A DNA stretch of 64,000 nucleotides. Source: Planomicrobium stackebrandtii (GTDB lineage: Bacteria; Bacillota; Bacilli; Bacillales_A; Planococcaceae). Each line of letters begins with the position of its first letter. Position 1 is the first letter of the stretch. Location of the stretch: contig NZ_JAUSWB010000002.1 of the NCBI RefSeq assembly GCF_030814955.1, positions 476,268 through 540,267 of the forward strand, read 5' to 3'. The translations under genes and the position numbers were made by a program. Under the pieces are notes generated by a model that saw nothing but the letters and a program-made list of their open reading frames with translations, was not told where the DNA came from and ran no database searches. Of the stretch, positions 26,169 through 35,076 are shown one piece after another.

Positions 26169-26936
26169 ATGATCGATACACACGCCCACATACTGCCCGG
26201 TCTTGATGATGGGGCTGAAACGATGGAACAGACAAAACGAATGCTGGAAAAAGCAGTCGAAGAACAATTGACGGGCATTATTGCCACGCCTCACGCATTT
26301 CATCCGAACTTCAATACAAACCTCGCTGCCTTAAAAAAACAATTAGAGCTGGTCAACAGCTACATTGCACAAGAGCAGCTGCCAATTAAGATATACAGCG
26401 GACAGGAATGCCGGCTGAGTGAAAAGCTGCCGGAAAAACTGGAAGCAAAAGAAGCATTAACGATGGCGGGATCACGTTATGTTCTGCTGGAATTGCCATC
26501 CTCTGGAATTCCGGCGTACACCGTTCCCATCATCCAGCAATTGATCACACGCAACTATGTGCCGATTATTGCCCATGCGGAGCGCAACCAAGGCATCATC
26601 GAAAAACCTGAGCGGTTGAAAAAGCTGCTTCTCCATGGTGCGATGGCTCAGGTTACTGCAGGATCCGTAGCAGGGAGCTTCGGTAAAGCCATCCAACGCA
26701 CTGCAATGACTCTAATTGATGCTAATTTGATTCATGTTTATGGCTCAGATGTTCACAGCCTGGACAAGCGGCCGTTCCTTTTCAACGAAGGCCTGGATTA
26801 CCTCGAGAAAAAGAATCAGCACGACATGGTTGATATTTTCCTGGAGAACAATGACCGCATCCTACTGGATGATCATTTACATGTTTTAGAGCCGGAAGAC
26901 ATCCGTAAAGGGAAATGGTGGAATATATTTGCTTAA
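26169..26936 (+). CDS. PHP-type tyrosine phosphatase (CpsB/CapC/YwqE)
   Basis: 255 residues with GAGGAGG before the ATG. PHP metal-binding motifs: MIDTHAHILPGLDDG at the N-terminus, ATPHAFHP, AHAERNQ and GSDVHS. It is a Mn-dependent phosphatase that removes phosphate from the BY-kinase Tyr cluster. A weak AT hairpin with a T run (26117-26150) between kinase and phosphatase could tune their ratio. Confidence 0.95.
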   Translation: MIDTHAHILPGLDDGAETMEQTKRMLEKAVEEQLTGIIATPHAFHPNFNTNLAALKKQLELVNSYIAQEQLPIKIYSGQECRLSEKLPEKLEAKEALTMAGSRYVLLELPSSGIPAYTVPIIQQLITRNYVPIIAHAERNQGIIEKPERLKKLLLHGAMAQVTAGSVAGSFGKAIQRTAMTLIDANLIHVYGSDVHSLDKRPFLFNEGLDYLEKKNQHDMVDIFLENNDRILLDDHLHVLEPEDIRKGKWWNIFA

Positions 26937-26994
26937 TAAATAATAAAAAAGTATTATTTTGTTTATAAAATCCTATCATTTCCAATTCATAGTA

Positions 26995-27003
26995 TGCTAG
27001 AAT
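26995..27003 (+). promoter_or_regulatory. Possible internal extended -10 promoter
   Basis: TGC-TAGAAT lies about 60 nt before the dehydratase start and resembles the operon's own TATGCTATACT element. Confidence 0.35.
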
Positions 27004-27061
27004 GAGAAAAGATTTTTACTGACTTATGAATATAGTACTGGATAACGAAAGGATTGACCCT

Positions 27062-28903
27062 ATGTCTCTGAAGAACCGTGTTTCATTATTGTTAATAGTG
27101 GACTCATTAATTGTATTTTTCTCTGTGTTTGTCGGCTATTATGTGCTTTATCCCTATACGGATGTACTTCAAAATCAGTTTCTTTTGGCAAGCGCTTTAA
27201 CAATTTTCATCGCACATCACGCTTTAGCTATGTACTATGGCTTATACCGCAAAGTGTGGGAATACGCTTCTATTGGTGAACTAACCTCAATTTTCAAAGC
27301 TGTAAGTTGGTCAATCGTAGTAATTGGTCTTGTGCAGTATATGTACAGAGGAGATGTCTTGTTCCGTGCACTGGCTATCACATGGATGCTGCATCTAATC
27401 TTAATTGGTGGTTCGCGCTTGTCCTGGCGCTTGTTCCGGGATAAAAAAATCAGGCATAAGGATTCAGAGCTGAAACGTACCTTAATTATAGGGGCGGGAA
27501 AAGCCGGAACCTTAGTGGCTCGTCAGTTATTGACAAATCCTGAAAATGGTTTATTGCCTGTTTTGTACGTTGATGATGACAAAAATAAACAAGGCCTTGA
27601 TATTTACGGAGTACGTGTTGTGCATGGAGGTACGCAGGACATAGCTGATATTGCGAAAGATAACTTAATTGATACTATCATCATTGCGATTCCATCACTC
27701 GGCAAACAGGAAACCGCCGAGTTGATTAAAACCTGTATGGATTCAGGAATACGCACACAAACAATTCCCCTAATTGAAGATATCATGACCGGTAAAGTGT
27801 CGGTGACAGATATCCAGGATGTCAAAATCGAAGACTTGTTAGGTCGCGACGAAGTCAAGCTGGACATGGACAAAATTGCCAATCAACTGACCAGCAAGAC
27901 CATCCTGGTGACTGGCGCAGGCGGTTCGATTGGCTCCGAGATTTCCCGCCAAATCGTCCGCTTTGGTCCAAAAAGGCTATTGCTTTTAGGGCACGGGGAA
28001 AATTCGATTTACCTGATTGATATGGAGCTTCGTCAAAAGCTGCCTCCTGATACTGAAATCATTCCAATAATTGCCGATGTTCAAGATCGTGAACGTATCC
28101 TGGAAATTATGGAAACGTACAAACCTGATGTTGTCTACCATGCAGCGGCGCATAAGCATGTGCCGTTAATGGAAGGAAATCCGATGGAAGCGGTCAAGAA
28201 CAATGTTTACGGTACAAAGAACGTTGCAGAAGCGGCGCATTTGAGCGGCGTAGGCAATTTCGTTATGGTTTCGACTGATAAAGCAGTGAACCCGCCGAAC
28301 GTCATGGGTGCAACAAAGCGCTTTGCAGAAATGATTGTTCAAAACCTTGCTAAACGTAGCGATACGAAATTTGCGGCTGTACGTTTTGGTAATGTACTCG
28401 GCTCCCGTGGCTCAGTTATTCCTTTGTTTAAGAAACAAATTGCGGCTGGTGGTCCAGTTACAGTGACAGATCCTCGTATGACTCGTTATTTCATGACGAT
28501 TCCTGAAGCTTCTCGTTTAGTTATACAGGCTGGAACATTAGCAGAAGGTGGAGAAGTGTTTGTTTTAGATATGGGAGAACCTGTGAAGATTGTCGATTTG
28601 GCACAGAATTTGATTCGCTTGTCTGGTTATTCTGAGGGTGAAATTGGTATCAATTTTTCCGGAATACGTCCAGGAGAAAAACTATTTGAAGAACTATTAA
28701 ATGAAAACGAAATTCAAACAGAGCAAGTGTTTCCGAAGATTTATGTTGGGAAAGCGAATCCGGTTAGTGAGGGTGAGTTGAAATATCTTTTGGAGAAATT
28801 TCCTCGGATGCAAGGTAATGAAGTAAAAGATGTCTTGATTGAGTTAGCAAACAGAAAAAACATTGATTTGAATGATAAAAAGTTACTAAAAGTCAGTAAC
28901 TGA
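27062..28903 (+). CDS. UDP-GlcNAc 4,6-dehydratase, membrane type (PglF/EpsC/CapD-like)
   Basis: 613 residues from ATG 27062, which has AAAGGA upstream; an earlier ATG (27026) lacks one. Four N-terminal membrane segments (to about 110) are followed by a first NAD-binding fold (IGAGKAGTLVARQL) and the catalytic SDR domain (LVTGAGGSIGSEISRQIV, YHAAAHKHVPLME, STDKAVNPPNVMGATKR, in which Met occupies the usual Tyr position, typical of this subclass). It converts UDP-GlcNAc to the 4-keto-6-deoxy sugar, the first step toward UDP-bacillosamine. The aminotransferase, sugar transferase and acetyltransferase that follow complete the pathway. Confidence 0.92.
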   Translation: MSLKNRVSLLLIVDSLIVFFSVFVGYYVLYPYTDVLQNQFLLASALTIFIAHHALAMYYGLYRKVWEYASIGELTSIFKAVSWSIVVIGLVQYMYRGDVLFRALAITWMLHLILIGGSRLSWRLFRDKKIRHKDSELKRTLIIGAGKAGTLVARQLLTNPENGLLPVLYVDDDKNKQGLDIYGVRVVHGGTQDIADIAKDNLIDTIIIAIPSLGKQETAELIKTCMDSGIRTQTIPLIEDIMTGKVSVTDIQDVKIEDLLGRDEVKLDMDKIANQLTSKTILVTGAGGSIGSEISRQIVRFGPKRLLLLGHGENSIYLIDMELRQKLPPDTEIIPIIADVQDRERILEIMETYKPDVVYHAAAHKHVPLMEGNPMEAVKNNVYGTKNVAEAAHLSGVGNFVMVSTDKAVNPPNVMGATKRFAEMIVQNLAKRSDTKFAAVRFGNVLGSRGSVIPLFKKQIAAGGPVTVTDPRMTRYFMTIPEASRLVIQAGTLAEGGEVFVLDMGEPVKIVDLAQNLIRLSGYSEGEIGINFSGIRPGEKLFEELLNENEIQTEQVFPKIYVGKANPVSEGELKYLLEKFPRMQGNEVKDVLIELANRKNIDLNDKKLLKVSN

Positions 28904-28960
28904 TAGGAATACTATGTTTTAATAAAATAATACGTAGACCATGGGAGGATGCAAGCAAAA

Positions 28961-30070
28961 ATGACCGAGAGAATTTTTCTATCATCACCTCATATGAGCG
29001 ATGAAGGCTATGAACAACAATATGTAAAAGAAGCATTTGATACAAATTGGATTGCTCCTCTTGGTACAAATGTAGATAGATTCGAAAACGAACTAGCGGC
29101 TAAAGTCGGTTCTAAAGCCGCCGCTGCTTTATCATCTGGTACTTCAGCTATCCACTTAGCTTTGAAAGCCGCAGGCATTGAAAAAGACGACATCGTTTTT
29201 TGTTCGACTTTGACTTTTTCAGCAACTGCAAATCCGATCATCTATCAAAATGCCATTCCGGTGTTTATCGACAGTGATTACGAGACATGGAATATGTCTC
29301 CGAAGGCTTTAGAAAAGGCTTTTGAAAAGTATCCCCAAGTTAAGGCAGTACTGTTAGTCCATCTATACGGTTTATCAGCAGATATGGATCAAATTGTAGC
29401 ACTTTGCATAAAATATAACGTTGCTTTGATTGAAGATGCAGCGGAATCGCTGGGAACTTATTACAAAGGTCAGCATACTGGGACTTTTGGTGATTACGGT
29501 ATCTTTTCCTTTAATGGCAACAAGATCATTACCACTTCAGGTGGTGGGATGCTTGTTTCAAACAATGAAGAGCGTATTTCAAAAGCAAGATTTTGGGCTA
29601 CTCAATCCAGAGATCAAGCAAGACATTATCAGCATAGCGAACTAGGCTACAATTATAGAATGAGCAATGTAGTTGCTGGAATCGGTAGAGGACAGCTTAA
29701 AGTCTTGGACAATAGAGTTAAGAAAAAAAATTACATATACAATTTTTATAAAAATAATCTTAGTGACCTTGAAGGTATAGAATTCATGCCAAACAATGAA
29801 TGGGATAAACCGAATTATTGGTTGAGCGCTATGACCTTGACCGGAAAGATTCGCCCAATTGATGTCATGGATGCTCTTGAGAACGAAAATATTGAGTCGA
29901 GACCAGTTTGGAAGCCAATGCATATACAGCCATACTTTGAGAAGTATGATTTTGTCGGGACGGATGTTTCAGAGAAATTGTTTGAGAATGGGGTTTGCCT
30001 GCCTAGTGATACAAAGATTATGGATGAGCAGTTAGAAAGAATAGTGAAGATAATTCGAGGGTTGTGGTAA
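28961..30070 (+). CDS. PLP-dependent sugar aminotransferase (DegT/DnrJ/EryC1; PglE/EpsN-like)
   Basis: 369 residues. GGGAGG (28943-28948) abuts an ATG at 28949, so ATG 28961 is the likelier start. Family features include GTSAIHLAL, the cofactor-binding IEDAAESLG segment and the PLP lysine in SFNGNKIITTSGGGM. It would add an amino group to C4 of the keto sugar made by the preceding dehydratase. Overlap or near-overlap with the next gene indicates one operon. Base composition begins to fall within this gene. Confidence 0.93.
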   Translation: MTERIFLSSPHMSDEGYEQQYVKEAFDTNWIAPLGTNVDRFENELAAKVGSKAAAALSSGTSAIHLALKAAGIEKDDIVFCSTLTFSATANPIIYQNAIPVFIDSDYETWNMSPKALEKAFEKYPQVKAVLLVHLYGLSADMDQIVALCIKYNVALIEDAAESLGTYYKGQHTGTFGDYGIFSFNGNKIITTSGGGMLVSNNEERISKARFWATQSRDQARHYQHSELGYNYRMSNVVAGIGRGQLKVLDNRVKKKNYIYNFYKNNLSDLEGIEFMPNNEWDKPNYWLSAMTLTGKIRPIDVMDALENENIESRPVWKPMHIQPYFEKYDFVGTDVSEKLFENGVCLPSDTKIMDEQLERIVKIIRGLW

Positions 30071-30075
30071 TAAGT

Positions 30076-30717
30076 ATGAGTGTTTCTAAAGGTGGAATAT
30101 ATAAACGATTTTTAAAACGTCCAATGGATTTCATTCTTTCCTTATTAGCTATTATTGTTCTTCTCCCGATTTTTTTTATTGTAGCTATCCTTGTTCGAAC
30201 AAAATTAGGAAGTCCAGTACTTTTTAAACAAGAAAGACCAGGATTAAATGAAAGAATCTTTTCAATGTATAAGTTCCGATCTATGACTGATGAAAAAGAT
30301 ACAAGTGGAAACTTATTACCCGATCATATCCGATTGACCAAGTATGGTAAGTTTTTAAGATCAACTTCTTTGGATGAACTGCCAGGCCTTTTAAACATTT
30401 TAAAAGGAGATATGTCTATTATCGGACCAAGACCTTTATTAGTACAATACTTGCCTTTATACAGTGAGTATCAAAAGCAACGTCATGATGTTAGACCAGG
30501 TCTATCAGGGCTTGCTCAAGTAAATGGTAGAAATGCTATTAGCTGGGAAGAAAAATTTAAGTACGATGTAAAATATACTAAACAAGTTAGCTTCATTGGA
30601 GATTGGAAAATTATATTGCTTACTTTAAAGAAAGTGTTTCTTCGAGAAGGCATTAGCTCGAATACTGCTGTTACTATGGAAGCTTTTAAAGGGACTGAAA
30701 AACATGAACAAAAGTGA
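30076..30717 (+). CDS. Undecaprenyl-phosphate phosphoglycosyltransferase (PglC/EpsL-like)
   Basis: 213 residues. A single membrane re-entrant helix (about 15-38) precedes the Bac_transf core with KQERPG, YKFRSM, the catalytic Asp-Glu pair in TSLDELPG, SIIGPRPL and RPGLSGLAQVNGRN. It starts lipid-linked repeat-unit synthesis by moving a sugar phosphate, here probably diacetylbacillosamine or its precursor, onto undecaprenyl phosphate. The start is ATG 30076, 6 nt after the previous stop, with no strong ribosome binding site, so translation may be coupled. Confidence 0.93.
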   Translation: MSVSKGGIYKRFLKRPMDFILSLLAIIVLLPIFFIVAILVRTKLGSPVLFKQERPGLNERIFSMYKFRSMTDEKDTSGNLLPDHIRLTKYGKFLRSTSLDELPGLLNILKGDMSIIGPRPLLVQYLPLYSEYQKQRHDVRPGLSGLAQVNGRNAISWEEKFKYDVKYTKQVSFIGDWKIILLTLKKVFLREGISSNTAVTMEAFKGTEKHEQK

Positions 30718-31333
30718 GAAAGAGAAACTTCTTATTATTGGTGCTAGCGGTCATGGAAAAGTAGTAGCAGATATTGCTCTTAAGATGAATGAATGGCAGC
30801 GTATTGCTTTTTTAGACGATGATGAAATTCTGAAAAAATCTCTTAGTCTTGATGTGATTGGTAATACAAAAAATTTGAAGGAATATGTTGATGAATGGGA
30901 TATTTTTGTGGCCATAGGTAGTAATTCCACAAGAGAGAAAATCCAAGAAACATTGGATAAATTAATTGCAACTATACCAGTATTAATTCATCCACGAGCT
31001 GTTATCGGAGAAGAAGTCGAGATAGCGGAAGGTACGGTAGTAATGGGTGGTGTAGTTATTAACTCTTCAACTAAAATCGGTAGAGGTTGCATCATTAATA
31101 CTGGATCTACTATAGACCATGATAATTTTATTGAGGATTTTGTTCATATCTCTCCAGGGGTTCATTTAGCTGGGACAGTAAAAGTGGGTAGTCGCTGTTG
31201 GTTAGGAATAGGTAGCATAGTTAGCAATAATATATCTTTACACAGAGATTCCAAAATTGGTGCGGGTGCAGTAATGGTGAAAGATACGATAGAAGCCGGT
31301 CTATATATCGGGTTACCGGCAAGGAGAGCATAG
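30704..31333 (+). CDS. Sugar O/N-acetyltransferase, hexapeptide type (PglD/EpsM-like)
   Basis: 209 residues, overlapping the sugar transferase by 14 bp. The N-terminal Rossmann-like domain (LLIIGASGHGKVVADIAL) is typical of the NeuD/PglD subfamily. The C-terminal left-handed beta helix has repeated I/V-G hexapeptides and the catalytic His in STIDHDN. It probably acetylates the 4-amino sugar to give UDP-diNAc-bacillosamine. Confidence 0.92.
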   Translation: MNKSEKEKLLIIGASGHGKVVADIALKMNEWQRIAFLDDDEILKKSLSLDVIGNTKNLKEYVDEWDIFVAIGSNSTREKIQETLDKLIATIPVLIHPRAVIGEEVEIAEGTVVMGGVVINSSTKIGRGCIINTGSTIDHDNFIEDFVHISPGVHLAGTVKVGSRCWLGIGSIVSNNISLHRDSKIGAGAVMVKDTIEAGLYIGLPARRA

Positions 31334-31336
31334 AGT

Positions 31337-32584
31337 ATGAAAAAGAATGTATGGATATGGAATCATTATGCGACAAATATGTTTAAAGACCAAGCAGGCC
31401 GACATTATTGGTTTGCAGAAAATTTAAAGAACGAAGGATATAATCCCACTATTTTCTGCGCATCAACAATACATAATTCTGAAGAAAGTATTGATACCGG
31501 AAATCAAAAGTATTTGAGTAAAAATTCGGGAGACATACCTTTTGTTTTTGTCAAAACAACTAAATACGGAAATGATAGAAAAAAAAGAGTAATGAACATG
31601 CTCACCTTTTATAAGAATCTTTTTGTAGTTGCAAAAGAATATGCTGAAAAATATGGGAAACCAGATGTGATTTTAGCTTCGAGTGTCCATCCTTTGACTA
31701 TGGTAGCGGGTATAAAGATAGCAAAAAAGTTTGGCGTACCTTGTATTTGTGAGGTAAGAGATTTATGGCCAGAAAGCATAGTAGCGTATGGTCTATTAAG
31801 CAGAAAAAACCCTGTCATAAAAGCTTTATATCAGGGTGAAAAGTGGATTTATCAGAATGCTGACTCTGTAATTATGACTTGGGAAGGTGGAAAAGACTAT
31901 ATAGTTGATAAGGGCTGGAAAGAGGAAATCGATTTAAACAAAGTTAGTCATATAAGTAACGGTGTCATAATAGATACTTTTGATAAAAATAGTTTGAAGA
32001 ATAAAATAAGTGACTCGGATTTGGATAGCCAAAAATTTAGAAATATAGTTTATGCAGGATCTATAAGGAAAGTAAACAATATTGGAATGCTTTTAGATGC
32101 AGCTAAGATTATTCAGTCCGAAGGAATAGAAGATATCAAAATACTCATCTACGGTTCAGGTGATGAAAGTGAAATGTTAAAACAGAGATGTGAAATAGAA
32201 AATATAAATAATGTTATTTTTAAAGGTAGAGTTGAAAAAAAATATATCCCAGCAATTTTAAAAAAGTCACATGCTAATATTTTACATAATTCTAGTACTT
32301 CTTTGGATAAATACGGTCAAAGTCAAAATAAGTTTTTTGAATATTTAGCTGCTGGAAAACCTATAATTCAGACCTACTCTACCGGTTACAGTATCTGTGA
32401 GAGTACTAAATGCGGAATAAGTGCTATTAAACAGAGTCCTGAAGACATTGCCAAAGCAATTATTAGACTTTTCGATAGTGAAGTAAGCAGCCGTGAAATG
32501 GGTAATAATGCAAGAGAAGTAGCTTACAATTACGATTTTAAAGTACTAACTAAAAAGCTTATTAGGATAATTGAAAACATATAA
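31337..32584 (+). CDS. Glycosyltransferase family 4 (WbuB-like)
   Basis: 415 residues, AAGGAGA 9 nt before the ATG. Features are the N-terminal WNHYATNMFKDQAGRHYWFAE pattern seen in WbuB-type proteins, the CEVRDLWPESIVAYG motif and a C-terminal GT-B donor domain (VYAGSIRKVNNIG; YGQSQNKFFEYLAAGKPII as E-x7-E region). It adds a sugar to the lipid-linked repeat unit. Donor and linkage are unknown. The base composition is strongly AT-rich. Confidence 0.9.
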   Translation: MKKNVWIWNHYATNMFKDQAGRHYWFAENLKNEGYNPTIFCASTIHNSEESIDTGNQKYLSKNSGDIPFVFVKTTKYGNDRKKRVMNMLTFYKNLFVVAKEYAEKYGKPDVILASSVHPLTMVAGIKIAKKFGVPCICEVRDLWPESIVAYGLLSRKNPVIKALYQGEKWIYQNADSVIMTWEGGKDYIVDKGWKEEIDLNKVSHISNGVIIDTFDKNSLKNKISDSDLDSQKFRNIVYAGSIRKVNNIGMLLDAAKIIQSEGIEDIKILIYGSGDESEMLKQRCEIENINNVIFKGRVEKKYIPAILKKSHANILHNSSTSLDKYGQSQNKFFEYLAAGKPIIQTYSTGYSICESTKCGISAIKQSPEDIAKAIIRLFDSEVSSREMGNNAREVAYNYDFKVLTKKLIRIIENI

Positions 32585-32599
32585 AAAGGGGATATAAAA

Positions 32600-33919
32600 A
32601 TGAAATTGTTTGGAGAAATTATAAAAAATAAAGAAAAAATAGCTGTTATTGGTTTAGGTTATGTAGGTATGCCAATAGCAGTTGCATTTGCAAAAAAAGT
32701 AAAAGTAATTGGGTTTGATTTAAATACTAGTAAAATTGATTTATATAAATCAGGTATTGATCCAACAAATGAAATTGGTAATGAGGCTATTAAGCATGCA
32801 AAAGTCGATTTTACGTCAGATGAGGTGAAATTAAGAGAAGCTAAGTTTTTTATTGTAGCTGTTCCTACTCCTATTAATTCAGATAAAACTCCAGACTTAG
32901 CACCTGTAGAAGGGGCAAGTAAAATTATTGGACGAAACCTTAGCAAAGGTTCCATAGTGGTATATGAATCAACAGTATATCCTGGTGTTACTGAAGATAT
33001 ATGTATTCCGATTTTAGAAAAAGAGTCCGGACTAAAGTGCGGAACTGATTTTAGTGTAGGTTATTCCCCAGAACGTATTAACCCAGGTGATAAAGTACAT
33101 ACTTTAGAAAAAATAATTAAAATTGTTTCAGGAATTAATAAAGAAAGTTTAGAAGAAATCGCAAAAGTATATGAACTTGTCATTGAAGCTGGAGTACATA
33201 GAGCAAGTTCTATAAAAGTAGCAGAAGCAGCTAAAGTTGTCGAGAATAGTCAACGTGATATAAATATTGCATTTATGAATGAACTTGCTATGGTTTTTGA
33301 TCGTATGAATATTGATACTAATGAAGTGATAGAAGCGATGAACACTAAATGGAATGCTTTAAAATTCTATCCAGGCTTAGTTGGAGGACACTGTATAGGT
33401 GTAGATCCATATTACTTTATATATGAAGCTGAGAAGTTAGGATATCATAGTCAAATTATACTGTCTGGTCGAAAAATTAATGATGGTATGGGGAAGTTTA
33501 TAGCAGAAGCCACTATAAAAAAATTAATACTTGCAAACAAAGTTGTTAAAAAATCAAAAGTAGTAATATTAGGACTTACATTTAAAGAAAACACACCAGA
33601 TACTAGAAATTCTAAAGTAATTGATATCATTGAAAATTTAAGAGAGTATGGAATAAATCCGATTATCGTGGATTCTGAAGCAGATCCAAAAGAAGCTAAA
33701 AGAGAATACGATATTGAATTAACAAATTTTAATGATATCAAAGATGCTGATTGCATAATTTTAGCGGTGGCACATAATGTGTTCAAAGAAATTTCACTTA
33801 CTAAATTGGATTCACTGTATGGAAAAATGAAAAAAGAAGAAAAAGTGCTTATTGATATAAAAAGCATATTAAATGAAGAAGAAATTATAGACAGAGGTTA
33901 TAGTTACTGGAGATTGTAG
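32600..33919 (+). CDS. UDP-N-acetylhexosamine 6-dehydrogenase (TviB/WbpO/WbpA-like)
   Basis: 439 residues. NAD-binding GLGYVGMPIAVAFA at 18-31, the central domain with AEAAKVVENSQRDINIA, the catalytic Cys in GGHCIGVDPYYF, and the C-terminal UDP-binding domain starting LGLTFKENTPDTRNS. It oxidises C6 of a UDP-HexNAc (GalNAc or GlcNAc/ManNAc) to the uronic acid, so the polymer is probably acidic. The ribosome binding site is AAAAGGGG. Confidence 0.93.
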   Translation: MKLFGEIIKNKEKIAVIGLGYVGMPIAVAFAKKVKVIGFDLNTSKIDLYKSGIDPTNEIGNEAIKHAKVDFTSDEVKLREAKFFIVAVPTPINSDKTPDLAPVEGASKIIGRNLSKGSIVVYESTVYPGVTEDICIPILEKESGLKCGTDFSVGYSPERINPGDKVHTLEKIIKIVSGINKESLEEIAKVYELVIEAGVHRASSIKVAEAAKVVENSQRDINIAFMNELAMVFDRMNIDTNEVIEAMNTKWNALKFYPGLVGGHCIGVDPYYFIYEAEKLGYHSQIILSGRKINDGMGKFIAEATIKKLILANKVVKKSKVVILGLTFKENTPDTRNSKVIDIIENLREYGINPIIVDSEADPKEAKREYDIELTNFNDIKDADCIILAVAHNVFKEISLTKLDSLYGKMKKEEKVLIDIKSILNEEEIIDRGYSYWRL

Positions 33920-33945
33920 ATTATTAAAAGGAGGGACTGGTTAAG

Positions 33946-35076
33946 ATAAAAGTTCTACATGTAAATTCCTACTTTAATGGAAGTCTTTTTTATAAAAACT
34001 TATATGAAAAACAAATACAAAAGAAGATGGATATAGATGTCTTTGTTCCGATAGCGAAAAATGATAAGGAAAACATTTCTAATCATGGGAAATATATAAC
34101 GGTAAGCCCTAACTTCAAAAAAATAGATAGATTTTTTTATCATATAAAACATTATAAGATTCAAAAGAATCTTCAAAAAAAATATGATGTAGAAAATTTT
34201 TCTCTAATACATGCTCATTCTCTTTTTTCTAATGGATATATAGCAATGAAAATGAAAAAAAAGTATAATTTGCCTTATATTGTAGCAGTGCGAAATACAG
34301 ATGTGAATATATTCTTTAAAAAAGTAATTTACTTAAGAAAAACTGGACTTAGTATATTATTTCACGCACAAAAAATCGTATTTTTATCGGAAGCTTATAG
34401 AGAGGTTGTTATTGAAAAGTATATTCCCGAATTTAAAAAAGAGGAAGTTAGAAAAAAATCCGTTGTGATTCCGAATGGAATAGATGACTTTTGGATAAAT
34501 AACTTAGGGAGTAACCGAAGATTAGAAAAAAGCTTTAACCTCAAATTACTATATGTTGGAGAAATTAATGAAAATAAAAATATAACAAGTACACTTCAGG
34601 CTATTGAGTTGCTGAAACAAAAAGGTTTCTCAATTGAATTTACTATAGTAGGAAAAATTACAGACGAAAATATTTATAAAAAAATTATAGGAAAATCTTA
34701 TGTGAATTACATAACACCTCTCAAAAAGGAGGAGTTATTAAATGTATATAGAAGTCACGATATATTTGTCATGCCTTCATTAAAAGAAACCTTTGGATTA
34801 GTATATGCTGAAGCTATGAGTCAAGGGCTGCCAATTATTTATACAGTAGACCAAGGATTTGATAGACAATTCAAAAATGGTTTTATAGGATACTCAGTAA
34901 ACCCGCTCGATCCTAAAAATATTGCCGAAAAAGTTCTTGAAATTATAAATAAATACAATTATTTGTCTATTAATTGTGTGTCAAGTATTAATAAGTTTAA
35001 TTGGTCTAATATTGAAGGTACATACAATGAAATTTATACTAGTATAGTGTCGGAAAAGGAAGATATAAATGAATGA
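33946..35076 (+). CDS. Glycosyltransferase family 4, apparent ATA start
   Basis: The first ATG in frame (34027) lacks a ribosome binding site and would delete the first GT-B beta strand. Upstream, AAAGGAGGG (33927-33935) is followed in frame by ATA at 33946 and a typical GT4 N-terminus (KVLHVNSYFNGSLFYKNLY). From ATA the protein is 376 residues; from 34027 it is 349. The C-terminal domain has LLYVGEINENKN and the MPSLKETFGLVYAEAMSQG donor motif. A non-standard start, a recent mutation or a base error could explain it. It probably extends the capsule repeat unit. Confidence 0.8.
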   Translation: MKVLHVNSYFNGSLFYKNLYEKQIQKKMDIDVFVPIAKNDKENISNHGKYITVSPNFKKIDRFFYHIKHYKIQKNLQKKYDVENFSLIHAHSLFSNGYIAMKMKKKYNLPYIVAVRNTDVNIFFKKVIYLRKTGLSILFHAQKIVFLSEAYREVVIEKYIPEFKKEEVRKKSVVIPNGIDDFWINNLGSNRRLEKSFNLKLLYVGEINENKNITSTLQAIELLKQKGFSIEFTIVGKITDENIYKKIIGKSYVNYITPLKKEELLNVYRSHDIFVMPSLKETFGLVYAEAMSQGLPIIYTVDQGFDRQFKNGFIGYSVNPLDPKNIAEKVLEIINKYNYLSINCVSSINKFNWSNIEGTYNEIYTSIVSEKEDINE

